Below are positions 1 to 7,554 of a DNA stretch of 64,000 nucleotides, piece by piece. The stretch is from Aeromicrobium sp. GTDB taxonomy: Bacteria; Actinomycetota; Coriobacteriia; Anaerosomatales; Anaerosomataceae. The stretch spans positions 20,802-84,801 of the forward strand of contig JADIIM010000034.1 of NCBI GenBank assembly GCA_015351705.1. The letters are read 5' to 3'. How positions within the stretch are numbered: the first letter of the stretch is position 1; the number at the start of each line of letters is the position of its first letter. The notes beneath the pieces were generated by a model. The model was not told the origin of the DNA, did not search any database, and saw nothing but the letters and a program-made list of their open reading frames with translations. The position numbers and the translations under genes were made by a program.

Positions 1-237
1 CAGGACTTCCGGGGCGAGCCGTTCGGCGTGATGCCGACGCTCATGGCCCTCGCTGACGAGCTCACGCTCCTCACCGCGATCTGTCAGACGTGCCACGGGG
101 TGGGCACGCGCACCCAGCGCATCATCGATGGCCGACCTGCGCTGTGGGACTCGCCGCTCATCCTGGTGGGAGGCGGCGACTTCTACGAGGCGCGTTGCCC
201 GGACTGCCACGAGGTGCCGGGACGCCCGGAGGCCTAG
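1..237 (+). CDS. tdk: Thymidine kinase, C-terminal part (5' end outside window)
   Basis: The reading frame is open from base 1, so the gene begins upstream of the window. The visible 78 residues are the C-terminal part of a type II thymidine kinase, which phosphorylates thymidine to dTMP in the salvage pathway. Seen: the QDFRGEPFG segment, the lid region TRTQR, a zinc-type pair of cysteine motifs (CQTC and CPDC) and the terminal CHEVPG typical of this family. The ATP-binding P-loop half is not in view. It converges on the next gene with only 16 bases between the stops. Confidence 0.93.
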   Translation, partial: QDFRGEPFGVMPTLMALADELTLLTAICQTCHGVGTRTQRIIDGRPALWDSPLILVGGGDFYEARCPDCHEVPGRPEA

Positions 238-253
238 CGCGCGCCTACGGAGG

Positions 254-1216
254 CTACCGCTCCCACGGCCGCGCACGGCGCTCGACGGCCACCGTGCTGC
301 CGGACTGGCTGCGCGCGTAGGTGAGCAGCTCCTGGCCGATGTCGGTCAGCGTGATCACGGAGTCCGGGAACTCGTCGGTCAGCAGCATGACCGCCGCCGA
401 GATGGTCATCGGACCGTGCTTCACCGCGGTGCCCGACCGTGACGTGAGCATGAAGTAGCCGCGCTCCCGGTCCTCGTCTTCGTAGTAGTCCATCACGTCG
501 AGGTCGAACGCCCGCACGATCTGGCGCGCTACCTCCTCGGCCTTGTCCGGTTCGCAGAGCACCACGAAGTCGTCGGCGCCGAGGTGTCCCGTGAACGCGT
601 CCTCGCACTCGGCATAGCGCACCGACTCCGAGATGAGCTCGGCCACGTGGTGGAGCAGGAGGTCGCCACGGGAGAAGCCGTAGCGCTTGTTGAATGCGCG
701 GAAGCCGTCGATGTCGATGAAGATGGCGCCGAACGGCCGCTTGCGCGTCAGGCGGAAGGCGATGTGCTCCTCAGTGAGTGCGTTGGCCGGCAGTCCGGTG
801 AGGGCGTTTGAGAAGCGCTCGCGGCGCATCCGACGCACGATCATCTGGATGCGTGCATCGAGCACGAGCGGGTCGACGGGCTTGGCCACGAAGTCGTCGG
901 CGCCCGCCTCGATCGCCATGATCTCAAAGCCCGACTCACCGAGGCTCGTCATGACGAGGATCGGGATGTTGCGGCTACGCGAGTCGGCTTTCATGCGTTT
1001 GCAGACCTCGAAGCCGTCGATGTCGGGCAGGTTGAGGTCGAGCAGGATAGCGTCGGGGGTGATCTCGGCGAGTGCGTGCAGGCCGGTGATCCCGTCCGGA
1101 GCGGACGTCACCAGGTAGCCACGCTCCTGGAGCGACATGGTGATCATCTGTCTCAGCGTGGCCGAGTCCTCCACCACCAAGACGGTGTACTTCTCCCCGT
1201 TGGGCCGCTGACTCAT
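254..1216 (-). CDS. Response regulator with degenerate GGDEF domain (REC-GGDEF)
   Basis: A 320-residue PleD-like protein. Residues about 10-125 form a receiver domain: acidic pair ED near the start, phosphoacceptor Asp in LLDLNLPD, and the conserved Lys in AKPVD. Residues about 135-310 form a GGDEF fold (SNALTGLPAN, FIDIDGFRAFNKRYG), but the signature reads GADDF instead of GG(D/E)EF and there is no RxxD inhibitory site. It therefore probably does not make c-di-GMP and may bind nucleotide or act as a phosphorylation-controlled adaptor. Start chosen at the ATG preceded by AAGGGGGG; the frame stays open further upstream without a better site. No kinase gene is adjacent. Confidence 0.85.
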   Translation of the reverse strand: MSQRPNGEKYTVLVVEDSATLRQMITMSLQERGYLVTSAPDGITGLHALAEITPDAILLDLNLPDIDGFEVCKRMKADSRSRNIPILVMTSLGESGFEIMAIEAGADDFVAKPVDPLVLDARIQMIVRRMRRERFSNALTGLPANALTEEHIAFRLTRKRPFGAIFIDIDGFRAFNKRYGFSRGDLLLHHVAELISESVRYAECEDAFTGHLGADDFVVLCEPDKAEEVARQIVRAFDLDVMDYYEDEDRERGYFMLTSRSGTAVKHGPMTISAAVMLLTDEFPDSVITLTDIGQELLTYARSQSGSTVAVERRARPWER

Positions 1217-1335
1217 GGTGCCCCCCTTGCTTCGCGCCTCACCCAGGGTACCGCGAACCGCCGAGTGATGGTAGCGGTGGAGCGGCGTGCTTCTTGCTTG
1301 CCCAGAGACGCACGACACGCATGAAGGGAGCGCTT

Positions 1336-1656
1336 ATGGCCTCACACGATCCACATCGCGCCGCGCCCGCAACGGTGCGGATGCTCGCATTCCTGCACAC
1401 CCACCGCAGAGAGCGGGGACTGCCGACCACGGTCGCGCTGGAACTGCCCGCCCCCGGTGCGAGCGTTGCGGATCTTGCGCGCACGCTCGAGTTGCCGCTC
1501 GACCTCGTCGAAGGCGCGTTCGTCAACGGCGAGCTCGTGGGACTCGGGGCGACGGTCCGCCCGGGCGATCGCGTCGCCATGGTCCCGCCAGGCACGCCCG
1601 CGTCGCACCCGGCGTTCTTCGGCAGGCGGGGCATCGAGGCGCATGCGGTCATCTGA
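1336..1656 (+). CDS. MoaD/ThiS-like beta-grasp protein
   Basis: A 106-residue protein whose residues about 30-95 resemble the ubiquitin-like beta-grasp fold of MoaD/ThiS and the 'Mut7-C ubiquitin' family. Seen: hydrophobic strand ALELPAPGASVADLARTLEL, then VNGELVGLGATVRPGDRVAMVPP, the usual ThiS/MoaD 'vNgx...l.dGDxVaixPP' arrangement. It lacks the C-terminal Gly-Gly needed for thiocarboxylate or conjugation chemistry (it ends EAHAVI), so a classical sulfur carrier role is unlikely. The ATG at 1336 has a GAAGGGAG ribosome site. Function unknown. Confidence 0.65.
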   Translation: MASHDPHRAAPATVRMLAFLHTHRRERGLPTTVALELPAPGASVADLARTLELPLDLVEGAFVNGELVGLGATVRPGDRVAMVPPGTPASHPAFFGRRGIEAHAVI

Positions 1657-1737
1657 CGGCGTGTTGTGCGGACCGCGCGGCGTACGGACGGCGCGCCGTC
1701 ACTAGGCTTGGCGCCGCGCTGCTCTGGCTACCCGGAC

Positions 1738-3162
1738 TCAGCCCCCGTTGCGGCCCCACAGCTGAGGGACCGTCTCCTTGGCATCGCCGAGCATCAAGAT
1801 GGTGTCCGGGTCGTCGTACAGCGGGTTGGGGACACCGGAGTAGCCCGGTTTCTCATCGAGGTTGCAGACGATCACGGCGCCGGCCTCGTGGGCGCGCAGG
1901 ATCGGCATGCCCGAGATGGGCGTCCCCTCGACCGTGATCGCGGCGGGGTTCACCACGTCGCACGCTCCCACGATGATCGCCACATCGGTAGTGGCGAAGT
2001 CGTCGTTGATGTCGTCCATCTCGAAGAGCTTGTCGTACTCGACCTCGGCCTCGGCGAGCAGGACGTGCATGTGACCGGGCATCCGTCCCGCCACGGGGTG
2101 GACGGCGAAGCGCACGAGCTTGCCGCCCGCCTCGAGCTTGGACGCCAGCGTCGCGACCTCTCCCTGGGCCTGTGCGACGGCCATGCCGTAGCCCGGCACG
2201 ATGATGACCGAGGTGGCACCCGCAAGCGCGCGGCGTGCGCGGACGGCCGGGTCGTCGAAGACCGGTGCCGGCGCGTTCTCGGCCGCCTGCGCGGGACTCG
2301 GGTCAGCAGCCGGCTCTGATTCGGCGGGCGCCACCGGCGCGCCCTCGGCCAGCTGGCTGCCCACCAGGATGCTTCCCACGCGGCGGTTCATCGCGCGTGC
2401 CATCACCATCGTGAGGATGAAGCCCGACGAGCCGACCATCGCGCCGGCGGCGATCAGCATCTGGTTGCCGAGGGCGACGCCGACGAAGGCGGCGGCCAGT
2501 CCGGAGAACGTGTTGAGGAACGAGATGAGCACCGGCATGTCCGCGCCGCCCACGCGGACGGCGAAGAGCGCGCCAAGGGCGAGCGAGGCAGCGGCGACCC
2601 CTGCAACAGGCAGCGTGGCGGCCGACTCCCCGGCCGGACCGGCGAGCACCGCGAGGGCCGCGCCGCCCGCGAGCAGCACGAAGAGAAGCAGGTTGTGCGC
2701 GGGCAGCGCGGTCGGACGCTGTCGGAACCAGCCGGCGAGCTTCCCGCCGGCCACGATACTTCCCGCAAGCGTCGCCCCGCCGACCACGAGGCCCACGTAG
2801 CCGAACACCTGGTTGACCGCTGCAAGCTCGGCGCCTTCGCGTGTGAGCTCCACGAACGAGACCAGGCATGCCGCGCCGCCACCCGCGCCGTTCTGGAAGG
2901 CCACGAGCGCCGGGATGCGCGTCATGTCGACGCGCGCCGACACGACGTAGCCGACGCCGCCGCCCAGCAGGAACGCCACGACCACCACGGCGGTGTCGCC
3001 GATGGTGTTGCGGTAGACGAGCAAGGCGAGTGCGATGGCGAAGGCAAGCGCCGCGGTGAGGTTCCCCCGTCGCGCGCCTATCGGGGTCCTGAACTGAGCG
3101 ATGCCGCCGACGAAGATGGCGATCACCGCGAGGTCGATCAGAAGCTCCTGCCAGGAGGTCAT
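1738..3162 (-). CDS. pntB: NAD(P) transhydrogenase subunit beta
   Basis: A 474-residue membrane protein: about eight or nine transmembrane segments in the first 260 residues (proton channel domain II), an Ala/Pro-rich linker near 270-300, then the NADP(H)-binding domain III. Domain III motifs seen: VIIVPGYGMAVAQAQ, FAVHPVAGRMPGHMHVLLAEA, DVAIIVGACDVVNPAA and the closing GDAKETV. With PntAA and PntAB it couples proton translocation to hydride transfer between NADH and NADP+. It is the last gene of the pnt operon, 19 bases after pntAB. Confidence 0.97.
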   Translation of the reverse strand: MTSWQELLIDLAVIAIFVGGIAQFRTPIGARRGNLTAALAFAIALALLVYRNTIGDTAVVVVAFLLGGGVGYVVSARVDMTRIPALVAFQNGAGGGAACLVSFVELTREGAELAAVNQVFGYVGLVVGGATLAGSIVAGGKLAGWFRQRPTALPAHNLLLFVLLAGGAALAVLAGPAGESAATLPVAGVAAASLALGALFAVRVGGADMPVLISFLNTFSGLAAAFVGVALGNQMLIAAGAMVGSSGFILTMVMARAMNRRVGSILVGSQLAEGAPVAPAESEPAADPSPAQAAENAPAPVFDDPAVRARRALAGATSVIIVPGYGMAVAQAQGEVATLASKLEAGGKLVRFAVHPVAGRMPGHMHVLLAEAEVEYDKLFEMDDINDDFATTDVAIIVGACDVVNPAAITVEGTPISGMPILRAHEAGAVIVCNLDEKPGYSGVPNPLYDDPDTILMLGDAKETVPQLWGRNGG

Positions 3163-3181
3163 CGTCGCTCCGTTCGGAAGG

Positions 3182-3484
3182 CTAGCGCTTGAACATGCCG
3201 GTCATGCGGTCGGTCACGGCGAACCCGCCGACGAGGTTGAACGCGCCGAGGACGATCGCGGCCGCCCCGAGGCCGATCTCGATGGCGGTCGGCCTGGGCG
3301 CGAAGCCGACCGCCGAGGTGGCCGGCGAGAACAGCAGCAGGGCACCGAGTACGGTGACCGCCGAGATGGCGTTGGTGAACGACATCAGCGGCGTGTGCAG
3401 CCGCTGCGGAACGCGGGAGATGAGCGCGTAGCTCACCACCGAGGTCACCGCGAAGATCCCGAGCATGAGCGCGATCTCGTTCAT
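3182..3484 (-). CDS. pntAB: NAD(P) transhydrogenase subunit alpha, membrane part
   Basis: A 100-residue protein made almost entirely of three transmembrane helices. It matches the small membrane subunit of split-alpha transhydrogenases; RVPQRLHTPLMSFTNAISAV is the diagnostic segment that joins the channel. It lies 3 bases after pntAA and 19 bases before pntB, so the three genes are clearly one transcript. In E. coli-type enzymes this segment is fused to PntAA; here it is separate, as in Rhodospirillum and many actinobacteria. Confidence 0.95.
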   Translation of the reverse strand: MNEIALMLGIFAVTSVVSYALISRVPQRLHTPLMSFTNAISAVTVLGALLLFSPATSAVGFAPRPTAIEIGLGAAAIVLGAFNLVGGFAVTDRMTGMFKR

Positions 3485-3487
3485 CGG

Positions 3488-4651
3488 CTACTCCTGTCCG
3501 CCCATAGCGTGCAGCGCGCCGGTGTGCACGATCCGCCCGTCACGGGTCACGAGCGTGTGCTGGACGATCTCGTCGTCCCAGTCGGGTGCGTCGATGCCCT
3601 TCTTGAAGAGGTTCTTCACGAACGCGAGCATGTTCTTGCCGTAGAGCCAACTCGCGTGCACCGGCACCGAGCCCGGGATGTTCACGTAGCCCATCACGTT
3701 GACGCCGTGCATGACCGTCTCCTGCGCGGGCACGGTCACCTCGCAGTTGCCGCCCTGGTCGACGGCCACGTCCACCACGACCGACCCCGCCTTGACCGGC
3801 TCGAGCATCTCCTTGGTGATGAGGACCGGCGCGACCTCACCGGGTACCAGCGCGCTTGCGATGATCACGTCGGCCGCGGCCACGAGCGGCGCGAGTGCCT
3901 CGCGCTCCCGCGCGAGCCACTCCTCGGGCAGCGCACCGGCGTACCCGCCTTCACCGATGGCGAACTCGTCAGGCGCCTCGAAGCCGACGACCTTCGCGCC
4001 GAGGCTCGCCGCCTCCTCACGTGCGGCCGCGCGGATGTCGACGGCCTTGACGATCCCGCCGAGGCGCTTGGCCGTGGCGATCGCCTGCAGGCCTACCACA
4101 CCCGCGCCTATGATGAGGAACTCGGCGGGCTTGGTGGCCCCGATCGCGGTGCCGATCATCGGCACGAAGCGGGGGAGAGCCGCGGCGGCCATGATGACCG
4201 ATTTGTAGCCGGTGACCGTGGACATCGACGAGAGTGCATCCATGCCCTGCGCGCGCGAGATGCGGGGGATGCCGTCCATCGTGAGCGACGTCACGCGGCG
4301 GTCGCGCAGCGTGCGCACGATGTCGTGGTTGGCGGGCGCCGCCGGATGCAGGAACGTGATGAGCATCGCGCCTTCCCGAACCAGGTCGGCCTCGTGGATG
4401 CCGAGCGCGGCGTTCATGTGGGGCTGCTTGACCTTGAGCACGACATCGGCCGCGGCGAAGAGTTCACGCGTGTCGGTGACGATGCGCGCACCGGCGGCCT
4501 GGTACTCGTCGTCTGTGTGGAGCGATCCCTCACCGGCACCCGTCTCGACGTGCACATCGAAGCCCATCTGCACGTAGGCCGCGACCTCCTCGGGGAGTGC
4601 CGCGACCCGGTGCTCGCGCTCGAGTATCTCCTTCGGGATGCCGATGATCAT
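3488..4651 (-). CDS. pntAA: NAD(P) transhydrogenase subunit alpha, NAD-binding part
   Basis: A 387-residue soluble subunit that binds NAD(H). Seen: N-terminal IGIPKEILEREHRVA, RDRRVTSLTMDGIPRISRAQ, the dinucleotide fold motif GAGVVGLQA, and VVDVAVDQGGN. These are shared with alanine dehydrogenase, but the PntAB-PntB genes immediately downstream fix the identity. The ATG at 4651 has a strong AGGAGGAACC ribosome site, and the operon promoter should lie in 4652-4777. Confidence 0.96.
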   Translation of the reverse strand: MIIGIPKEILEREHRVAALPEEVAAYVQMGFDVHVETGAGEGSLHTDDEYQAAGARIVTDTRELFAAADVVLKVKQPHMNAALGIHEADLVREGAMLITFLHPAAPANHDIVRTLRDRRVTSLTMDGIPRISRAQGMDALSSMSTVTGYKSVIMAAAALPRFVPMIGTAIGATKPAEFLIIGAGVVGLQAIATAKRLGGIVKAVDIRAAAREEAASLGAKVVGFEAPDEFAIGEGGYAGALPEEWLAREREALAPLVAAADVIIASALVPGEVAPVLITKEMLEPVKAGSVVVDVAVDQGGNCEVTVPAQETVMHGVNVMGYVNIPGSVPVHASWLYGKNMLAFVKNLFKKGIDAPDWDDEIVQHTLVTRDGRIVHTGALHAMGGQE

Positions 4652-4777
4652 GGTTCCTCCTGGTCCTCAGGGCTGCCAGCCGATGCATAAGCCGCGCAGC
4701 GGACTGCATCAAGCGCGGCGTCGTCGGGTCCATCGTCTATCTTCCCATACGGCGCGGGGAAGACCACCCCGAACCGA

Positions 4778-6307
4778 TCACCGCACGCGAATGGCGTTGC
4801 GCCCCGCGTCCTTCGCCTCGTAGAGCGCCTGGTCAGCGCGTGCCAGCATCGGGTCGATGCCGTCGTCGGCGGGCCCGGCCGAGGTCACCCCGATGCTTGC
4901 GGTCACGTGAAGCGGCGTGTCGCCTGCCGCCATGGGCGCCTGTTCGATCGCGAGGCGGATGCGCTCGGCAAGGCCGATCGCGCCATCGTGGTCCGTTGAC
5001 GGGGCGAGTACCAGGAACTCCTCGCCCCCCATCCGCGCCGCGAGGTCGTAGTCCCGCACCGTCGATCGGATACGCTCGGCGATGTCGACGAGCACCGCAT
5101 CACCCACCGCGTGACCGTGCGCGTCGTTGACGTTCTTGAAGTGGTCGAGGTCGAGCATCATCACGGACAGCGGCGCGCCAGTGCGGCGGAAGCGGGCGAA
5201 CTCCTCCGTGAGGCGTTGGATGGCCTTGCGCCGGTTGGCCAGCCCGGTGAGCTCGTCGGTGACCGTCAGGCGCTCAAGGTCGTCGCGGTAGCGATCGAGC
5301 GCCTGCTCCACACGGCGGCGCGAGGTGATGTCACGCAGGGTGATCAGGTTCCCCGTGAGAGCGCCATGGTCCCGGAGCGGGGCCCAGCGGACCTCAAGGA
5401 CGAGGTCGTTGACGTGCTCGAACGTGGCCTCGCGCGCATGCTCAGAGACCGGATGGCCCTCGGCGTGTGCGCACCAGTCGGGGAGCGCATCACAGGCGAC
5501 GCGACCGATCGCGTCTCCGGTGAGTCCGGTCAACTCCTGAGCCGCCGGGTTGATGTCCACGATGCGGGCGTGTGCGTCGAGCACGATGACCCCTTCGGCC
5601 ATATGCTCCACGAGCCGGTCGCGGGCCATGGGGACGATGTCGAGCATCCCGTAGCGGAACAGCGCGAAGGCGATGAGCCAGCCGGTCGCGGTGAACACCA
5701 TGGGCGTCAGATCCAGGTCGGGGACCGGGCTCACGCCGAGCAGACTGGCGATGTTGATAAGCCACGGCAGCGACACGCCCAGCAGCGCTACGCCCGCCTG
5801 CCGGCGGTAGAGCGCCTGCGTGCGCACGAACGACTGGGCAAGCAGCACGAGAGTCACGAGGAGAAGCGCGTACGAGTAGACAGCGTTCACCCAGAACCAC
5901 GGACCGCCGCTGAGGATCGAGCCGGTCGTGCGGTGGCCGCCGTAGAACCACCCGTGGAGCGGGTCGGTCCACAAGATGATGAGCGTGAGGGCCGGGACGA
6001 CCGCGATCAGCGCGAGGTTGCGCCAGGTGAGGAGACGTGAGCGGCTCGTGAACTCGAGGGCGAAGGTGAGGATCGCGGCGGGGACGACCACCACGCCGAA
6101 GTAGGTCGCGTCGAGCCAGAAGGTGGCGACTCCGGGGTCGGCGGACAGCCAGCGGAGCGCGTACGTTGCGGCCCAGACCGACATGGCGCCCGTTGCGACC
6201 GCCAGGCTCGTCGCGCCGGGCGCGGCACGGCGCCGCCAACTCGCCACCGCGACGACCGCGGAGGCGATGGCCGAGATGATGAGGGCAACCGCATAGCCGG
6301 TGTTCAT
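4778..6307 (-). CDS. Membrane PAS-GGDEF diguanylate cyclase
   Basis: A 509-residue protein. Residues 1-225 contain seven transmembrane segments of the histidine-kinase-type 7TM N-terminal family; residues about 230-335 form a PAS domain (VIVLDAHARIVDINPAA); residues about 350-509 form a complete GGDEF domain. The active signature is intact as GGEEF, and an RDYD inhibitory site lies five residues before it, so this should be an active, product-inhibited cyclase making c-di-GMP. The ATG at 6307 follows GGAGACGCGCG; the frame is open far upstream, but that stretch reads through the tRNA gene on the opposite strand and is not coding. Confidence 0.92.
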   Translation of the reverse strand: MNTGYAVALIISAIASAVVAVASWRRRAAPGATSLAVATGAMSVWAATYALRWLSADPGVATFWLDATYFGVVVVPAAILTFALEFTSRSRLLTWRNLALIAVVPALTLIILWTDPLHGWFYGGHRTTGSILSGGPWFWVNAVYSYALLLVTLVLLAQSFVRTQALYRRQAGVALLGVSLPWLINIASLLGVSPVPDLDLTPMVFTATGWLIAFALFRYGMLDIVPMARDRLVEHMAEGVIVLDAHARIVDINPAAQELTGLTGDAIGRVACDALPDWCAHAEGHPVSEHAREATFEHVNDLVLEVRWAPLRDHGALTGNLITLRDITSRRRVEQALDRYRDDLERLTVTDELTGLANRRKAIQRLTEEFARFRRTGAPLSVMMLDLDHFKNVNDAHGHAVGDAVLVDIAERIRSTVRDYDLAARMGGEEFLVLAPSTDHDGAIGLAERIRLAIEQAPMAAGDTPLHVTASIGVTSAGPADDGIDPMLARADQALYEAKDAGRNAIRVR

Positions 6308-6391
6308 CGCGCGCGTCTCCTTGCCTGCATATCCGGCTTTCGTGAGTGTATCGGGAACCGCGGGTGCGCGCTTGACTGGATACCTGGTGCG

Positions 6392-6420
6392 TTGCCCCGG
6401 CATCGGAGCCTCGGTATACT
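6392..6420 (+). promoter_or_regulatory. Housekeeping-type promoter of tRNA-Ser
   Basis: TTGCCC (6392-6397) and TATACT (6415-6420) are separated by 17 bases, a near-consensus sigma-A arrangement. It ends 35 bases before the tRNA, which would give a leader of roughly 29 bases. Confidence 0.75.
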
Positions 6421-6455
6421 GCGCTACGCCGCCTTCGCGCAGGCGGCACCCCTGC

Positions 6456-6548
6456 GGAGGGGTGGCAGAGTGGTTGAATGCGGCGGTCTCGAAAACCGTT
6501 AGGCGGGTTTCCCCCGTCTCGAGGGTTCGAATCCCTCCCCCTCCGCCA
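6456..6548 (+). tRNA. tRNA-Ser (anticodon CGA)
   Basis: Acceptor stem GGAGGGG (6456-6462) pairs with CCCCTCC (6538-6544), followed by discriminator G and an encoded CCA. The anticodon loop CTCGAAA, flanked by GCGGT/ACCGT, gives anticodon CGA (reads UCG). A long variable arm (GGCGGGTTTCCCCCGTC region) and T arm GAGGG-TTCGAAT-CCCTC complete a class II serine tRNA of 90 nt plus CCA. Confidence 0.97.
6512..6535 (+). repeat. 24-bp direct repeat, copy 1 (inside tRNA-Ser)
   Basis: A 24-base segment covering the variable-arm end and T arm of tRNA-Ser is repeated exactly at 7454-7477. Exact duplication of a tRNA 3' part is the usual footprint of integrase-mediated insertion at a tRNA gene (attL/attR), though duplication of a tRNA gene followed by decay would look similar. 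Confidence 0.8.
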
Positions 6549-6562
6549 GTACGACACAGAAG

Positions 6563-6594
6563 AGCCCCGTTCGCCGAGTGAGGCGAGCGGGGCT
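6563..6594 (+). terminator. Terminator after tRNA-Ser
   Basis: A 13-bp perfect stem (AGCCCCGTTCGCC / GGCGAGCGGGGCT) with a six-base loop starts 15 bases after the tRNA and is followed by the T-rich GTCGTCTTGT. It is a rho-independent terminator. Confidence 0.8.
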
Positions 6595-6929
6595 GTCGTC
6601 TTGTCGACCACGACGAATCGTGTGTTCTCCTCATCAGGTCTGGCAGCAGAGGTCGTCGCCTCCGGCGATACCATCGGATCATGACCGAGCGGAGAGGTAG
6701 CTGTCCTGGCGCTCTACATACTGCTGGCACAGGGGCTCTCGTCCGTTTGCCTGACAGCCGAAGCGGCATCACACCTTCCTACACGGAAAGTGCGTGCGAT
6801 GCGCAGCCCCAGCGTGTGGAACTTCGCAAGCGCTTGCGTCAGGACAACGTGGGTCGGTCTGTTCCCAGCCGTCATGACGCTGGCAGCAGCACAACGGCCC
6901 GCTCCCGTTGTGATGGGGCGTACACCTGC
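6595..6929. other. Stretch without a recognisable gene
   Basis: The 335 bases between the tRNA terminator and the end of the small lipoprotein gene hold no convincing gene. ORFs that cross it in the plus frames have no recognisable motif or ribosome site and run on across the lipoprotein gene. The stretch lies inside the interval bounded by the tRNA direct repeats and may be decayed inserted DNA. Confidence 0.5.
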
Positions 6930-7316
6930 CTATTCGCTGGAGCCAGTGTCCGCTGGCAGCACGACCTTGCCGTCGGCCACCACAGCAGCCCGCTGCGTCC
7001 CACTCGCATCCTTGAACTCAACCAGATACACGGTCTTGTAGGTCGAGAGATCGGACTCCATGCCGTTGCCCATCAGAATCATCGAAGCCATGATGCTGTG
7101 GCTCTCGCTCAGCTGGTCTCGCGGGATGTCCTTGACCTCTGTTGCCGACTCTCCCGTCGCATCGCTCCATGCTTTGAAGACATCCGTCCTGTACTGCTCC
7201 CTGTCGGCGTCCTCGCTTCTCTCCCAGTCATCCTTCGCCTGTTGGCATCCCGCAACCGAGACAACTGCCAACGATGCGATCAGCAGCACAAGGACCAACC
7301 GGAATCTGGACAACAC
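6930..7316 (-). CDS. Small hypothetical lipoprotein
   Basis: A 128-residue protein starting at GTG, seven bases after an AGGAG site; another GTG two codons upstream is too close to that site. The N-terminus is a lipoprotein signal peptide (basic RFR, hydrophobic core, lipobox SVAGC with Cys24). The mature part is charged (AKDDWERSEDADREQY) and ends with a YLVEFKDASGTQRAAVVADGKVVLP strand-rich segment. No family recognised. It lies alone between the two copies of the tRNA-derived repeat, so it may be cargo of a former insertion. Confidence 0.75.
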   Translation of the reverse strand: MLSRFRLVLVLLIASLAVVSVAGCQQAKDDWERSEDADREQYRTDVFKAWSDATGESATEVKDIPRDQLSESHSIMASMILMGNGMESDLSTYKTVYLVEFKDASGTQRAAVVADGKVVLPADTGSSE

Positions 7317-7453
7317 GATCACACTCCTCGCATAGAGCGGCCAGAGCCGACACGCGTACTGCCAGTCTACACGGACTCCGGAACCATCGGCGTCAGGCAG
7401 ACGGCGGGACTTTCTCCCGGGTAGCATCTTCTCGGCGCAAGCCGTTGCGGGTT

Positions 7454-7484
7454 CCCCGTCTCGAGGGTTCGAATCCCCCCGCCA
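7454..7484 (+). repeat. 24-bp direct repeat copy 2 / tRNA-Ser 3'-end remnant
   Basis: Bases 7454-7477 are identical to 6512-6535, and similarity continues to a CCGCCA end at 7479-7484, like the CCA end of tRNA-Ser. The upstream flank does not form a credible D arm or anticodon arm, so this is not a functional tRNA. It is best read as an attachment-site copy or the relic of a duplicated tRNA gene, 942 bases from the intact copy. Confidence 0.65.
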
Positions 7485-7498
7485 CTTGAGATGAAGAG

Positions 7499-7535
7499 GT
7501 GGCCCCGACAGCCCATCGCGGGAGGTCGGGGCCAC
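7499..7535 (-). terminator. Hairpin after the nitroreductase gene
   Basis: GTGGCCCCGAC (7499-7509) pairs perfectly with GTCGGGGCCAC (7525-7535). It lies 20 bases past the stop of the minus-strand nitroreductase and is followed on that strand by CCTCTTC, so it probably terminates that gene. Confidence 0.6.
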
Positions 7536-7554
7536 GTGCGTCAGTGCCTCAGCC

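Noticed and set aside
3101..4690. 529-residue ORF antisense to pntAB/pntAA
   Set aside because: Low-complexity, His/Arg/Asp-rich translation without motifs; it mirrors the codon bias of the genuine pnt genes on the other strand.
6681..7424. 247-residue plus-strand ORF between tRNA-Ser and its repeat
   Set aside because: Composition is basic and random, no domain; it covers the lipoprotein gene on the other strand, which has a good signal peptide and ribosome site.
7400..7488. A complete second serine tRNA gene
   Set aside because: GGCGGG and CCCGCC could pair as an acceptor stem, but no D arm or anticodon arm with the right loop can be drawn; only the T-arm/CCA part is convincing.
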